DNA from: Pseudaeromonas sharmana
GTDB taxonomy: Bacteria > Pseudomonadota > Gammaproteobacteria > Enterobacterales > Aeromonadaceae
Direction of reading: 5' to 3'
DNA length: 64,000 nt
Assembly: GCF_042649925.1 (NCBI RefSeq)
Contig: NZ_JBHSAF010000014.1
Coordinates: 930,001-994,000 of the forward strand
The translations under genes and the position numbers were made by a program. Within the stretch, counting starts at the first letter, position 1. Each line of letters starts with the position of its first letter. The notes beneath the pieces are model-generated. The model was given only the letters and a program-made list of their open reading frames with translations, was not told the origin of the DNA and ran no database searches. Positions 1 to 8,943 of this stretch are shown here, piece by piece.

Positions 1-507
1 GGCAGCTTGCCGGGACGGTGCATTGAGGGCGTCACACTTCCACTCGTAACGACGATAACGCAATTCATCAAACACGTAGCGCATCAATAAAAAATGCGCC
101 TCCGTGGCAAGCCGGGTCTGCTGCAAACGGGGCGAAAAGGTGACATGTCCGACCTCAATCACCCCGGAACCAGGATCCATTCGCATCAACGCCAGCGTTC
201 CTATCGCATCACCGGACGCCAGGTCGATAACCGCATAGTGCCCGGGATCCTGGCTGCTGGCCGCGGCGGCCAGATAGTCCCGGTAGGCTGCCAGGTCGGG
301 AAAAGGACCAACCGGCAGATAGGTCCAGTCGCGGCCATCGGCAGCCTGGGAGAAAGCCGAAAACAAGCTTGCGGCATGTTGTGACGCATCCAGGGGCTCC
401 AGCATGCAATAGGCACCCAGGAACGTTCGTCTCTCCGGCAACGCACGTCGCGACCAACCGCTCACGGCCTCTCCGACCGGCTGTCCGTACTCATTGTATC
501 TACTCAT
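1..507 (-). CDS. GNAT family N-acetyltransferase (RimJ/RimL type), 3' end outside window
   Basis: Reading leftwards from the ATG at 507 there is an open frame of 169 codons that runs off the left edge. The translation has the pattern of RimJ/RimL-like acetyltransferases: an early segment with 'LEPLDASQHAASLF', a 'DWTYLPVGPFPD' stretch, a central strand 'YAVIDLASGDAIGTLALMR', then 'GVIEVGHVTFSP' and 'ATEAHFLLMRYVFDELRYRRYEWKCD' cut up into the usual acetyl-CoA-binding region. Such proteins acetylate an amino group using acetyl-CoA; the substrate cannot be told. Full members are about 200-240 residues, so 30-60 residues are missing. It stands alone in this window. Confidence 0.75.
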   Translation of the reverse strand, partial: MSRYNEYGQPVGEAVSGWSRRALPERRTFLGAYCMLEPLDASQHAASLFSAFSQAADGRDWTYLPVGPFPDLAAYRDYLAAAASSQDPGHYAVIDLASGDAIGTLALMRMDPGSGVIEVGHVTFSPRLQQTRLATEAHFLLMRYVFDELRYRRYEWKCDALNAPSRQAA

Positions 508-851
508 TCGCTGTGCCCTGTCGCGTTGATCTCTTCGCCACTGTAGCATGCCAGGATGAACGAGTGATGTGCACACGCAACACCATCAGCGGCACGATTC
601 GCACTTTGGCCTGCGCCTCGTCGATGCCCTCTTGGGGCCTCGCGCGCCGCCTCGGCACGCAGCACGTCTGCAGCGAGCGGCATTCAGATCCATAGTGATA
701 TGTCGATCCAGAGCATGAGCCTGCAAGATGAATACGCCATCGGCCCCGATACGGCGTATCGAGACTCGCTGCGCAGTCAAGGTCGGTTACAAGCGTTCAA
801 GTCCCGTAAACCACAGCTGCAGACTCAAATTACCGCAGCATGCGATGAGAC
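508..851. other. Intergenic region without a convincing gene
   Basis: Between the acetyltransferase start and the small protein at 852 I see no frame with gene-like composition or a ribosome site. An imperfect hairpin lies at about 731-756 (arms TACGCCATCGG and CCGATACGGCGTA). It lacks a T-run, so it is not a clear terminator. Confidence 0.5.
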
Positions 852-1109
852 TCACGCTGCGGCAATCACCACACCGACGGCTTTTTCCAGATGACGCGTC
901 AGGCCGAGGCAGTGGTCACTGGCGCCGACCAAAAACAGGCTGAACCCCTCATACTCCCGAAACGGCAGACTGGCCTCCATCTCGTCCAGCAGGCAGAACG
1001 TCAACCGCACCCCGGCGAACGCCTGTCGCAGCTGGCTGATCGCGTTGTCTCCCAGCCCATGGTTTGCAATCGCCGTCGTTAATTGTTCGAGTGTCTGTTC
1101 GCTGATCAT
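852..1109 (-). CDS. Small conserved hypothetical protein (DUF6129-like)
   Basis: An 85-residue protein. I chose the ATG at 1109 because AGGAG lies six bases upstream; a longer frame to 1190 has no such site. The sequence has an N-terminal helix with 'AIANHGLGDNAISQLRQAF', a central 'GVRLTFCLLDEMEAS' and a C-terminal part with 'EGFSLFLVGASDHCLGLT'. This resembles the short DUF6129 family from memory; no function is known to me. It is divergent from the iron-uptake operon and may share regulation with it. Confidence 0.55.
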   Translation of the reverse strand: MISEQTLEQLTTAIANHGLGDNAISQLRQAFAGVRLTFCLLDEMEASLPFREYEGFSLFLVGASDHCLGLTRHLEKAVGVVIAAA

Positions 1110-1133
1110 GTTCTCTCCTGCAACCGCCTGGGT

Positions 1134-1343
1134 ATGGACAATGCACGCATTAGCCAGGCTTGCATCAATATCTATGCCAACTGCCAGCACTGCGTATTTG
1201 GCGCCAACATGTCACTTTCGTCCGACCGACTGTCGGATCCAGGACAGCATCTGTGTCTGATTTGCCACAGGCATCCTGATTGCTGGCCCGCCGCGGATGA
1301 GCCGTTACCATCGGCATGGTTGCAGACTAGCCTGATAAGATGA
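1134..1343 (+). CDS. Possible small cysteine-rich protein
   Basis: A 69-codon frame from the ATG at 1134 with six cysteines, including two CxxC pairs (NCQHC near residue 18 and CLIC near 42), so a small zinc- or iron-binding fold is possible. There is no good ribosome site, and the frame starts just upstream of the opposing gene's start (1109), inside what should be its promoter. It ends next to the Fur box of fepB. It may be a chance frame; I do not recognise a family. Confidence 0.25.
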   Translation: MDNARISQACINIYANCQHCVFGANMSLSSDRLSDPGQHLCLICHRHPDCWPAADEPLPSAWLQTSLIR

Positions 1344-1368
1344 TAATAGTTATCATATGATAATTATT
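1342..1368 (+). promoter_or_regulatory. Fur box upstream of fepB
   Basis: The stretch GATAATAGTTATC-ATATGATAATTATT contains three overlapping GATAAT-type hexamers in the arrangement bound by the ferric uptake repressor. It ends 16 bases before the fepB start, so Fe-Fur should block transcription of fepBDGC when iron is plentiful. Confidence 0.8.
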
Positions 1369-1384
1369 CCTATTTGGTGCCCTC

Positions 1385-2404
1385 ATGCTGCGTCCATCTC
1401 TACTCATCCTGTTCTCACTATGGCTGCCGCTGTTAACCGCTTGTGATCAGGCCGTGTCATTACCGCCCGCTGCTGCGACGTCACAGCCGGACAATGCCGC
1501 CGCAGCATCGGGTTGGCCAAGAACCCTGCACACCGCCGCCGGACCACTGACGCTGCATGCGCCACCACAACGTATCGTGTCAACCAGCGTGACCCTGACC
1601 GGCGCCCTACTCTCCATTGATGCGCCAGTCGTGGCCTCGGCGACGGTGCGCCACAGCGGTGGTGTTACCGACAAGACCGGTTTTTTTAGTCAATGGGCCG
1701 ACGTGGCATTGGCCCGCGGCGTGGTCCCCTTGTATCAAGGCGAAGTGAATGCGGACGCCGTCCTCGAGATGCAGCCAGACCTGATTGTCATCTCGGCGAC
1801 AGGCGGAGATTCGGCCTTGAAATCGCGGGATCTGCTTGCCACGATCGCTCCGGTGCTGGTCGTCAATTACGACGACCGCCGCTGGCAGGATGTCGCCGCC
1901 CTGCTTGGCGAGGCCACTGGCCATGAAGCACAGGCCGCGGCCATCAGCCAACAGTTTGAGGCCGATATTCGCGCCTTGCATCAGCAAGCCAGGTTGCCAC
2001 AAGACGCCGTGACCGCCATGGTCTATTACGAGGATGGCTCCGGCGCCAATATCTGGACGAAAGAGTCCGCACAAGGGCGGCTGCTGCAACAGATCGGCCT
2101 GCGTCTGGCCCCCTTGCCGGCCAGCCTGAGTGCACAGAGCGTCGCACTGGGGCGCCGCGACATAGTGCCGGTTTCCGGCGAACGCTTTGCCGAGGCGCTG
2201 ACCGGCCAGAGTGTGCTGCTGTTTGCTACCGAAGCGAGCACGGTAACGGAGGTTCTGCGCAACCCCCTGCTCAAAAACCTGAGTGCGGTACAAGCACAGC
2301 GCATCTATGCGCTTGGTGCCGATACCTTCCGCCTCGATTACTACAGCGCACGGCATCTGTTGGCTCGCCTGGGCGCGCAGTTTGCGACGCAGTCGACACC
2401 ATGA
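1385..2404 (+). CDS. fepB: Ferric-enterobactin periplasmic binding lipoprotein FepB
   Basis: A 339-residue substrate-binding protein for an iron-siderophore ABC transporter. Residues 1-20 are a lipoprotein signal with lipobox LTAC, unlike soluble E. coli FepB. The body contains FepB hallmarks such as 'PQRIVSTSVTLTG', 'PDLIVISATGGDSAL', 'ESAQGRLL' and 'FRLDYYSA' near the C-terminus. It delivers ferric catechol siderophore from the outer-membrane receptor to FepDG. Its stop overlaps the fepD start (ATGA), so translation is probably coupled. Controlled by the Fur box at 1342-1368. Confidence 0.93.
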   Translation: MLRPSLLILFSLWLPLLTACDQAVSLPPAAATSQPDNAAAASGWPRTLHTAAGPLTLHAPPQRIVSTSVTLTGALLSIDAPVVASATVRHSGGVTDKTGFFSQWADVALARGVVPLYQGEVNADAVLEMQPDLIVISATGGDSALKSRDLLATIAPVLVVNYDDRRWQDVAALLGEATGHEAQAAAISQQFEADIRALHQQARLPQDAVTAMVYYEDGSGANIWTKESAQGRLLQQIGLRLAPLPASLSAQSVALGRRDIVPVSGERFAEALTGQSVLLFATEASTVTEVLRNPLLKNLSAVQAQRIYALGADTFRLDYYSARHLLARLGAQFATQSTP

Positions 2405-3396
2405 GCCCGGCAAGATCCGAGACGCTACTCTGGTTGACCGCCGCACTGACGCTGTCACTGATGTTGGCATTGAGCCTGCTGCTCGGCGCACGGCCCATCC
2501 CTGTCGGCGCCATCTGGGATACGCTCGGCGGTGGCGTCAACGACTTCTCACCGCTGATTCTGCATGGTCGCCTGCCAAGAACCTTGCTGGCACTGCTGGC
2601 CGGCGTCGCGCTCGGACTCAGTGGTATCATGATGCAGTCTCTGACCCGCAATCCGCTGGCGGATCCCGGTATTTTGGGGATCAACGCCGGCGCCAGCTTT
2701 GCGGTCGTGTTCTGCGTCGGCCTGCTCGGGCTGTCCAGTCAACAGGCGGTGATCTTCAGTGCCCTGCTCGGCACATCGAGCGCCGCACTGCTGGTCTTCT
2801 TTCTCGGCAATCTACGAGGCCTGAGTGTGCACTCGGCACACTTTGTTCTGGCCGGGATTGCCATCAACGCCATCTTGAGCGGCTTATCGTCGGCGATCAC
2901 GCTCCTCAACCCCGCCGCTTTCGAACGCTTTAGATTCTGGAATGCCGGCTCAGTCGACATCCTGGATCTCACCCCGGTGCTCTGGGCATGCCCCTTGTGG
3001 TTGCTTGGACTGGGCCTGGCACTATGGCTGGCCACCCCGCTCAATGCCATGGTGTTGGGGCAGCAGACTGCCACGTCACTAGGCCTCCGGCATGGCCTCA
3101 TCTTGCTGTATTCACTGCTGAGCCTCACCTTGCTGGTCGGCACCAGCACCGCACTGACCGGCCCCATCGGCTTTATCGGCCTGATGATCCCCCCGCTCGT
3201 ACGTTGGCTGGCAGGTCAAGACCATAGGCGCATGATGCTGCTGGCCTGTTTTCTGGCGCCGAGCTTGTTGCTGGCGGCCGACATTCTCGGTCGCTTCATG
3301 CTGACCAACGGCATCCGCGTCGCCGTGGTGACCGCCCTGCTCGGAGCACCGATCATGATCTGGCTGGTCCGCCGCCATGGCGGCTCGCTGAGATGA
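2401..3396 (+). CDS. fepD: Ferric-enterobactin ABC permease FepD
   Basis: A 331-residue FecCD-family inner-membrane permease with about nine to ten hydrophobic segments. Conserved family pieces are visible: 'LHGRLPRTLLALLAGVALGLSG' near residue 60, 'RNPLADPGILGINAGA' near 85 and 'LTGPIGFIGLMIPPLVR' near 250, the last being the loop that docks on the ATPase. It pairs with FepG to form the channel. It overlaps fepB by four bases and is overlapped by fepG by four bases. Confidence 0.93.
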   Translation: MSPARSETLLWLTAALTLSLMLALSLLLGARPIPVGAIWDTLGGGVNDFSPLILHGRLPRTLLALLAGVALGLSGIMMQSLTRNPLADPGILGINAGASFAVVFCVGLLGLSSQQAVIFSALLGTSSAALLVFFLGNLRGLSVHSAHFVLAGIAINAILSGLSSAITLLNPAAFERFRFWNAGSVDILDLTPVLWACPLWLLGLGLALWLATPLNAMVLGQQTATSLGLRHGLILLYSLLSLTLLVGTSTALTGPIGFIGLMIPPLVRWLAGQDHRRMMLLACFLAPSLLLAADILGRFMLTNGIRVAVVTALLGAPIMIWLVRRHGGSLR

Positions 3397-4388
3397 GCGC
3401 ACGCCGCCTCCCCCATCTGGCCGCCTGCTCATTGCTGGCGCTCGGTCTGCTGTTGATAGCCGCCGGCTTGTGGCTAGGGACATTGCGACTTTCTGCGCAG
3501 CAAATCTGGGACGCCTTGTGGCTGCAAGGCGTGCCGATGCACCAGACCGTGATTCTGCAATGGCGGCTGCCACGGCTGCTGATGGCCATTCTGGTCGGCA
3601 TGGCACTGGCCGTTGCCGGCGGCATTTTTCAATCCCTGTTACGCAATCCGATGGGCAGTCCGGACGTGATCGGTTTCAATACCGGCGCCTGGAGCGGCGT
3701 CCTGGTGACCGTGGTCGTACTGCACGGTGGTGAGATGGCCATGGCCTTCGGATCGCTGCTCGGTGGCACACTCACCGCCGCACTGATTTTCGCGCTGTCC
3801 TGGCAGAACGGTTTGTCACGCCTGCGGCTGATACTGATCGGTATTGCCGTCAGTGCCATACTCAGCGCCCTGAATGTCTGGTTGATGATGAGTGCGACAC
3901 TGGACTCGGCCATGACCGCCGTATTGTGGAGTCTGGGTTCCCTCAATGGCATGACCTGGCAGAAATGCCTGCCGGTCATGGCCGGGGTTCTGCCTTGCCT
4001 GTTATTGTGCCTGGCCGGCCAACCGCCGTTGCGCCAGCTCGAACTCGGAGATGATACCGCCGCAGCCACTGGCGTCCGGGTTCAGCCGGTGCGGGTACTA
4101 TTGATGCTCGCGGCGACGGCACTGACCGCTATCGCCACCACAATGACCGGGCCCATTCCGTTTATTGCGTTGGCCGCCCCTGCGATCACGGCACGCCTGA
4201 CCGGCCAGCCCTCTCCGGCGCTATGGCTCATCGGCCTGACCGGGGCTGTCTTGTTACTTGCCGCCGATCTGCTGGCACAACACGCGCTGCCAGGTACCCA
4301 GTTACCTGTTGGCATCCTGTCCGTCAGCCTCGGTGGCGGTTACCTGCTGCTGTTATTGCTGCGCCAAACCCGCACGAGCATGCCATGA
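3393..4388 (+). CDS. fepG: Ferric-enterobactin ABC permease FepG
   Basis: A 331-residue second FecCD permease. It has 'LQWRLPRLLMAILVGMALAVAGGIFQ' split over the first coupling region, 'RNPMGSPDVIGFNTGAW', and the ATPase-contact loop 'MTGPIPFIALAAPAI'. Its length and motif order match FepG. The start overlaps fepD (ATGA) and the end overlaps fepC (ATGCCATGA), so the four genes form one tight operon. Confidence 0.92.
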   Translation: MSARRLPHLAACSLLALGLLLIAAGLWLGTLRLSAQQIWDALWLQGVPMHQTVILQWRLPRLLMAILVGMALAVAGGIFQSLLRNPMGSPDVIGFNTGAWSGVLVTVVVLHGGEMAMAFGSLLGGTLTAALIFALSWQNGLSRLRLILIGIAVSAILSALNVWLMMSATLDSAMTAVLWSLGSLNGMTWQKCLPVMAGVLPCLLLCLAGQPPLRQLELGDDTAAATGVRVQPVRVLLMLAATALTAIATTMTGPIPFIALAAPAITARLTGQPSPALWLIGLTGAVLLLAADLLAQHALPGTQLPVGILSVSLGGGYLLLLLLRQTRTSMP

Positions 4389-5203
4389 CCCAGACCTCGC
4401 ACCACCACGTCCAACCGCTTTTGAGCGGCACACACCTCAGTTTCGGCTATCGGGATCATCCGGTCGCCGAGGATTTGAATGTCCAGATCCCCCAGGGCGT
4501 CTTCACGGCCATCATAGGTCCCAACGGCTGTGGGAAATCGACCCTGTTGCGCACCCTGTGTCGTTTGCTGACACCACAGCAGGGGGAGATAGTGTTCGAT
4601 GGCAAGGCCCTGCATCACTACTCCGGGCGCGAACTGGCCCGCAAGATGGGGCTGTTGGCGCAAAGCGCCGTCGCGCCGGAGGGGATCAGTGTGCAGGAGC
4701 TGGTCGCTCGCGGACGTTATCCGCACCAATCCTGGCTACGTGGCTGGGGCGACGACGATGAGGCTGCCGTCCATAGTGCATTGCAGATGACCGGTCTGCA
4801 GAGTCTGGCCAACCACAAGGTCGATGCCCTCTCCGGTGGGCAACGCCAGCGGGTCTGGGTGGCCATGGTGCTGGCCCAGCAGACCCCGCTGATTTTGCTG
4901 GATGAGCCGACAACCTATCTGGATATCAGCCATCAAATCGAACTGCTGGAGCTGTTCCATGCGCTGAACCAGCAGACAGGGCGTACCCTGGTGGCGGTGC
5001 TGCACGACATCAATCAGGCCTGCCGCTATGCCGGACACCTGATTGCCATGCGCGATGGCCGCATCATCGCCGAAGGCGAGCCGGGGCGGATTGTCAACGC
5101 CGATCTACTGCTTGAGGTATTTGGTCTGCGCTGTAGCGTGATCGCCGATCCGGTCACCGGAACCCCGCTGATTCTGCCTCATCGCGCGCCGCTGCAGTTG
5201 TAA
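4385..5203 (+). CDS. fepC: Ferric-enterobactin ABC transporter ATPase FepC
   Basis: A 272-residue ATPase powering FepDG. It shows Walker A GPNGCGKST at residues 45-53, Q-loop 'LLAQSAVAPEGISVQELVARGRYPHQ', signature 'LSGGQRQRVW', Walker B 'LILLDEPTTYLD' and switch 'LHDINQA'. I start at the ATG at 4385 overlapping fepG, not at upstream in-frame codons that lie inside fepG. It is the last gene of the operon and is convergent with fes. Confidence 0.95.
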   Translation: MTQTSHHHVQPLLSGTHLSFGYRDHPVAEDLNVQIPQGVFTAIIGPNGCGKSTLLRTLCRLLTPQQGEIVFDGKALHHYSGRELARKMGLLAQSAVAPEGISVQELVARGRYPHQSWLRGWGDDDEAAVHSALQMTGLQSLANHKVDALSGGQRQRVWVAMVLAQQTPLILLDEPTTYLDISHQIELLELFHALNQQTGRTLVAVLHDINQACRYAGHLIAMRDGRIIAEGEPGRIVNADLLLEVFGLRCSVIADPVTGTPLILPHRAPLQL

Positions 5204-5206
5204 AAC

Positions 5207-5223
5207 GGCGCCCTCAAGGCGCC
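5207..5223 (-). terminator. Probable weak terminator at fes 3' end, between fepC and fes
   Basis: Inverted repeat GGCGCC-CTCAA-GGCGCC overlapping the fes stop codon. On the minus strand it is followed by GTTTTA, so it may stop fes transcription. The fepC side has no T-run. Confidence 0.5.
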
Positions 5224-6509
5224 AGTAACCAACTCAATCCATCCAGCAGCCCACCGCGCCAGCACAGTCGATCATGGCCCCCTTCAAAGGCGCGGAAGCT
5301 GATGTCATGCACGCCGCGCTGCAACACTTCGCACATCGTCTCCGACAGGCTGATCATCTCACCCTCACGGGTGCCCGCTTCCAGCCAAATCTTCAACGGC
5401 AAGGATAACGGGTGCAGACGGGCCTGTTCAGTCAACCAGCCACCAGCTCCCGGCAGCCGGCCCTGGATCGGGTCACTGACCTGGTGTACCAGCGAACGAT
5501 CCGGCCACCAAAACGATCCCGACTGGCTGAGCACGGCACCGAAACGCTCAGGCCAATGCAGTCCCGCGTACAGCGCGGCCAGACCGCCATAACTTTGCCC
5601 GGCCACCACGGTGTGCGCCGGCTCGTCGGTGAAGGGCACGGCACGGGCAACCTCGGGTAACAGCTCCTGCTGCACCGCCTGCCAGAACAGCGGATTACAG
5701 GGGAGCTCGCTGGCGCGCGTGACGTTGTCGATCTCGTCGATCAACAGATACAACGCCGGCGGCAAGCGGCCGCGCCGGGTTTCATAGTCCAAGGCATCAA
5801 AGACAGGCATATTCTGCGCCCAGAAGCGGCCATCCAGCAGCAACACCAGCGGCAGCGGCTCACGGCGCTCGCAGGTCGAGCCCGTCTGGTAGCGCCAGAC
5901 ACTGCGCCGGTTTCCCAACAGCTCGCTGTGCCACGACATCTCGACCACCTCGGGCGGCAGGGTATCGGCGCCGAGATCAAACGCGACCCAGGCCGGTTGT
6001 GCCGGCGCCTGCGGCATCTGCAATGCCGATTGGCGGATCCCCCATTGGCTCATCTGGGCACGAACCGGGTTGAGTGGATCGCGCACCGCCAGCGGCTGCA
6101 GGCTTATCCACCACTGCCGTTGGCGATCTGCGTCGCGCTGAGCCAGATCCCAGTCCGGCAACTGCCGGGCCTGACAAGGTATGAATTGGTACGCACCGCG
6201 CCAGTTAGCCGGCACCTGCATCATCCAGAACCAGACATCCGTCCCCGGCCAGCGCTGCATCCTCGCCGGTGTCGGACTGTGGTGGTCGGTCACCGAATTA
6301 ACGTCCATGTACACGGCTGCGATCGATGAGCGCTCAGCCGTCCCCTGCGGATCCTGCCACAGGAACAACACCTCATACCGATCTGCGGCCATGGCGCGAA
6401 TCAGCGGCACCTCGCTGCTTTTGACCTGTTGCCACCAGGCCTCACTGCCTACGGCCACGGCACTTCTATCCAGCCATTGGGCAAATAGCCCGTGCTCGGA
6501 AACGTCCAT
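5214..6509 (-). CDS. fes: Enterochelin (catechol siderophore) esterase Fes
   Basis: A 431-residue cytoplasmic esterase that cuts the ester bonds of imported ferric enterobactin-type siderophores to release iron. N-terminal Fes domain ('EVPLIRAMAADRYEVLFLWQDP', 'WPGTDVWFWMMQVP'), then an alpha/beta-hydrolase domain with nucleophile motif GQSYGG and a C-terminal catalytic-histidine segment 'AFEGGHDRLCW'. I start at ATG 6509, which has GGGAG six bases upstream; a TTG at 6530 would overlap the regulatory site. Slightly longer than E. coli Fes (about 400). Faces fepC and is divergent from the receptor gene. Confidence 0.92.
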   Translation of the reverse strand: MDVSEHGLFAQWLDRSAVAVGSEAWWQQVKSSEVPLIRAMAADRYEVLFLWQDPQGTAERSSIAAVYMDVNSVTDHHSPTPARMQRWPGTDVWFWMMQVPANWRGAYQFIPCQARQLPDWDLAQRDADRQRQWWISLQPLAVRDPLNPVRAQMSQWGIRQSALQMPQAPAQPAWVAFDLGADTLPPEVVEMSWHSELLGNRRSVWRYQTGSTCERREPLPLVLLLDGRFWAQNMPVFDALDYETRRGRLPPALYLLIDEIDNVTRASELPCNPLFWQAVQQELLPEVARAVPFTDEPAHTVVAGQSYGGLAALYAGLHWPERFGAVLSQSGSFWWPDRSLVHQVSDPIQGRLPGAGGWLTEQARLHPLSLPLKIWLEAGTREGEMISLSETMCEVLQRGVHDISFRAFEGGHDRLCWRGGLLDGLSWLLAP

Positions 6510-6530
6510 CCGACTCTCCCATACGATCAA

Positions 6531-6556
6531 TTGATAATAATTATCATTAATAATAT
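6531..6556. promoter_or_regulatory. Fur box between fes and the receptor gene
   Basis: TTGATAATAATTATCATTAATAATAT is close to the 19-base Fur consensus (GATAAT repeats with inverted ATTATC). It sits 22 bases from the fes start and 66 bases from the receptor start, so one Fur site can repress both directions. Confidence 0.8.
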
Positions 6557-6621
6557 GATGTTTGTCACCCCTTTCGGATGAAGGGTCTTGCCCTCACACT
6601 ACACAACAAGGAATACCATCC

Positions 6622-8805
6622 ATGCCTGAACAGATTGTCTTGGCCACGCGTAGCCAACTCCCCTCATCTCGTAACCCACTGCGACTCACCACCCTCGGTT
6701 GCTTGATCCCGGCACTGCTCACCCCGGTGTTTGCCGCCGAGCAGACGGTCACCCTCGACACCGTCAACGTCGAGGCCAGCGCCGTCAGCGACGAAGCCGC
6801 CACCAGCCGCAAGGTCAGCACAGGTTCAACCAAGACCGCTACCCCCTTGAGCAAGACGCCGCAAAGCGTGTCCGTGGTCACCGCAGCCGACATCGAAGAA
6901 AAAGGCGCCGACTCGGTTGCCGAGGCGCTGAACTACTCCAGTGGCCTGGTCACCAATTATCGGGGCACCTCAAACCGTAATGACGAAGTCATGGCCCGCG
7001 GTATGGGTGGCTATTTGCCGCAGTATCTGGATGGCATCAGCTTTGCTTCCGGCTCCAGTGGCGCCAGCCTGTCGCCCCAGGTCGATCCCTGGCTGCTGGA
7101 AAAAATCGAACTGATTCACGGCCCGGCCTCGGTGCTGTACGGCCAATCGGCGCCGGGTGGCTTATTGAGCCTGACCAGCAAACGCCCGACCGCCACCCCG
7201 CTGCACAAGCTGGAGATCGGTTACGGCAGCGATAACCAGCGTCTGGCGGCATTCGATCTGGCCGGTCCGGCCACTGACAGCGCAACCGTGCTGTACCGCC
7301 TGACCGGTCTGACCCGCGCCCGCGATGGTCAGGAGCAGTTTGTCGAAGAGGAGCGTTACGCCATCGCACCGGCGGTCACCTTCCTGCCCAACGACCAGTT
7401 CAGCTTTACGCTGCTGGCCAGCCTGCAAAAGGATCCGGATGCCGGCTACCGTAACTTCCTGCCGGCAGAAGGGACCGTGTTGCCGAACGCCAACGGGTCG
7501 ATCCCGAGCGACTTCTTCGCCAGCGATCCCAACTGGGAACATGCCAGCCGCAAGCAAAACTCGATCGGCTACCTGATGGAATACCTGGTCAATAACCAGC
7601 TGACCTTGCGCCAGACGGCCCGTTACACCCACCTGACGCAACAGACCAAGACCGTGATCTATGACAGCTGGGCCGACAGCAGCCAGACGGTGATGAACCG
7701 CTGGGCACAGAAATTTGATGACAAGGTGATCAGCGCCGGACTCGACAACCAGGCCCAATACCAGCTGCAAACCGGCGCGGTGGCGCACACGCTGCTGGCC
7801 GGTGTCGACTACAAGCGTTATCAGTACGACAACAAGAGCTGGTCCGATCGGGATGCCGACAGCGATCTGGATCTGGACTGGACCCACCCGCAGTACGGCC
7901 TCGATACCAGCAAGATCAGCCTGTCGGCGGTCACCGACGAGTTGCAAAAACGCAAGCAGCTCGGGGTTTATCTGCAGGATCAGATGAGTGTGGGGCGCTG
8001 GGATCTGGTGTTATCCGGTCGACATGACCACGCTGACATCAGCGTCGAAGATCGCCTCGATGGCACCCGCATCGACACCACGGCCAGCAAGAGCACCGGA
8101 CGTGCCGGCCTGTTGTACACCTTTGACAACGGTCTGGCACCCTACGTCAGTTACGGCACCTCGTTCGAACCCATCACCACCACGGATGCCAACGGTGAGC
8201 TGTTTGAACCGACCACGGCTCGCCAAAGCGAAGTGGGCATCAAGTACGCGCCCAAAGAACGGGACTTGCAGGCCACCGTGGCCGTGTTTGATCTGCATCA
8301 GGAGAATGTGGTCACCACCAACTCACAGACTCGCCTCAGCGAACAGACCGGTGAAGTCGGGTCCAAAGGGGTCGAAGTGGAGTCCCGCCTTGGCCTGACC
8401 GAGGCCCTGACCTGGACCGCCGCCTACGCCTATACCGATTCCAAGACCCTCAAGTCGGAAAATCCGGCCGAAGTCGGGCTCAAGACGCAGTATATCCCGC
8501 GCCATGCCGCCTCCACCTGGCTCAATTACCAGTTTGATATGGGCCTGACCACCGGCGCTGGCGTGCGTTATGTCGGGGAAACCTATAGCCGTAACAACCG
8601 GATCACGGTGCCGGATTACACCCTCGCCGATCTGGCCTTGGGTTACGATCTCGGCAAGGCCAGCTCCAGCCTCAAGGGGGCCAAGGCACAGCTGACAGTC
8701 AACAACCTGTTTGACCATGAGTATGTGTCCAGCTGCTCCGCCACCTGGGCCTGCTTCTACGGCGAAGGCCGCAGCGCCATGGCCAAGATCGGCTACAGCT
8801 GGTAA
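6622..8805 (+). CDS. TonB-dependent siderophore receptor (FhuA/FoxA-like family)
   Basis: A 727-residue outer-membrane receptor. ATG 6622 has AAGGA nine bases upstream; an earlier in-frame start at 6562 lacks one. Long signal peptide of about 38 residues ending FAA. Plug domain roughly residues 60-180 ('KTPQSVSVVTAADIEEKGADSV', 'MARGMGGYLPQYLDGISF', 'IELIHGPASVLYGQSAPGGLL' in pieces), then the beta-barrel to a C-terminal 'GEGRSAMAKIGYSW'. The plug and C-terminus resemble hydroxamate receptors (FhuA/FoxA), although the neighbouring fep/fes genes point to a catechol ligand, so the substrate is uncertain. Iron regulated by the Fur box upstream. Confidence 0.9.
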   Translation: MPEQIVLATRSQLPSSRNPLRLTTLGCLIPALLTPVFAAEQTVTLDTVNVEASAVSDEAATSRKVSTGSTKTATPLSKTPQSVSVVTAADIEEKGADSVAEALNYSSGLVTNYRGTSNRNDEVMARGMGGYLPQYLDGISFASGSSGASLSPQVDPWLLEKIELIHGPASVLYGQSAPGGLLSLTSKRPTATPLHKLEIGYGSDNQRLAAFDLAGPATDSATVLYRLTGLTRARDGQEQFVEEERYAIAPAVTFLPNDQFSFTLLASLQKDPDAGYRNFLPAEGTVLPNANGSIPSDFFASDPNWEHASRKQNSIGYLMEYLVNNQLTLRQTARYTHLTQQTKTVIYDSWADSSQTVMNRWAQKFDDKVISAGLDNQAQYQLQTGAVAHTLLAGVDYKRYQYDNKSWSDRDADSDLDLDWTHPQYGLDTSKISLSAVTDELQKRKQLGVYLQDQMSVGRWDLVLSGRHDHADISVEDRLDGTRIDTTASKSTGRAGLLYTFDNGLAPYVSYGTSFEPITTTDANGELFEPTTARQSEVGIKYAPKERDLQATVAVFDLHQENVVTTNSQTRLSEQTGEVGSKGVEVESRLGLTEALTWTAAYAYTDSKTLKSENPAEVGLKTQYIPRHAASTWLNYQFDMGLTTGAGVRYVGETYSRNNRITVPDYTLADLALGYDLGKASSSLKGAKAQLTVNNLFDHEYVSSCSATWACFYGEGRSAMAKIGYSW

Positions 8806-8904
8806 GCGCAGGCAAGCCGGGGCGCTACAGCCACGCCGGCCATCTCTGGTGGGCGGCATGGCCAAAGCCCCCGCGCCGCCGCTACCCAGCGGCCTGTTAT
8901 TACC

Positions 8905-8937
8905 CAGCCCAGGCGCCAACGGCACCTGGGCTGTTTT
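8905..8937 (+). terminator. Rho-independent terminator after the receptor gene
   Basis: Stem CAGCCCAGG / CCTGGGCTG around a GC-rich loop, followed by TTTT. About 100 bases after the receptor stop and just before the convergent gene at 8944. Confidence 0.8.
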
Positions 8938-8943
8938 CCCTCT

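Noticed and set aside
780..830. Possible tRNA T-arm (GTTCAAGTCCC)
   Set aside because: No matching acceptor, D-arm or anticodon stem around it.
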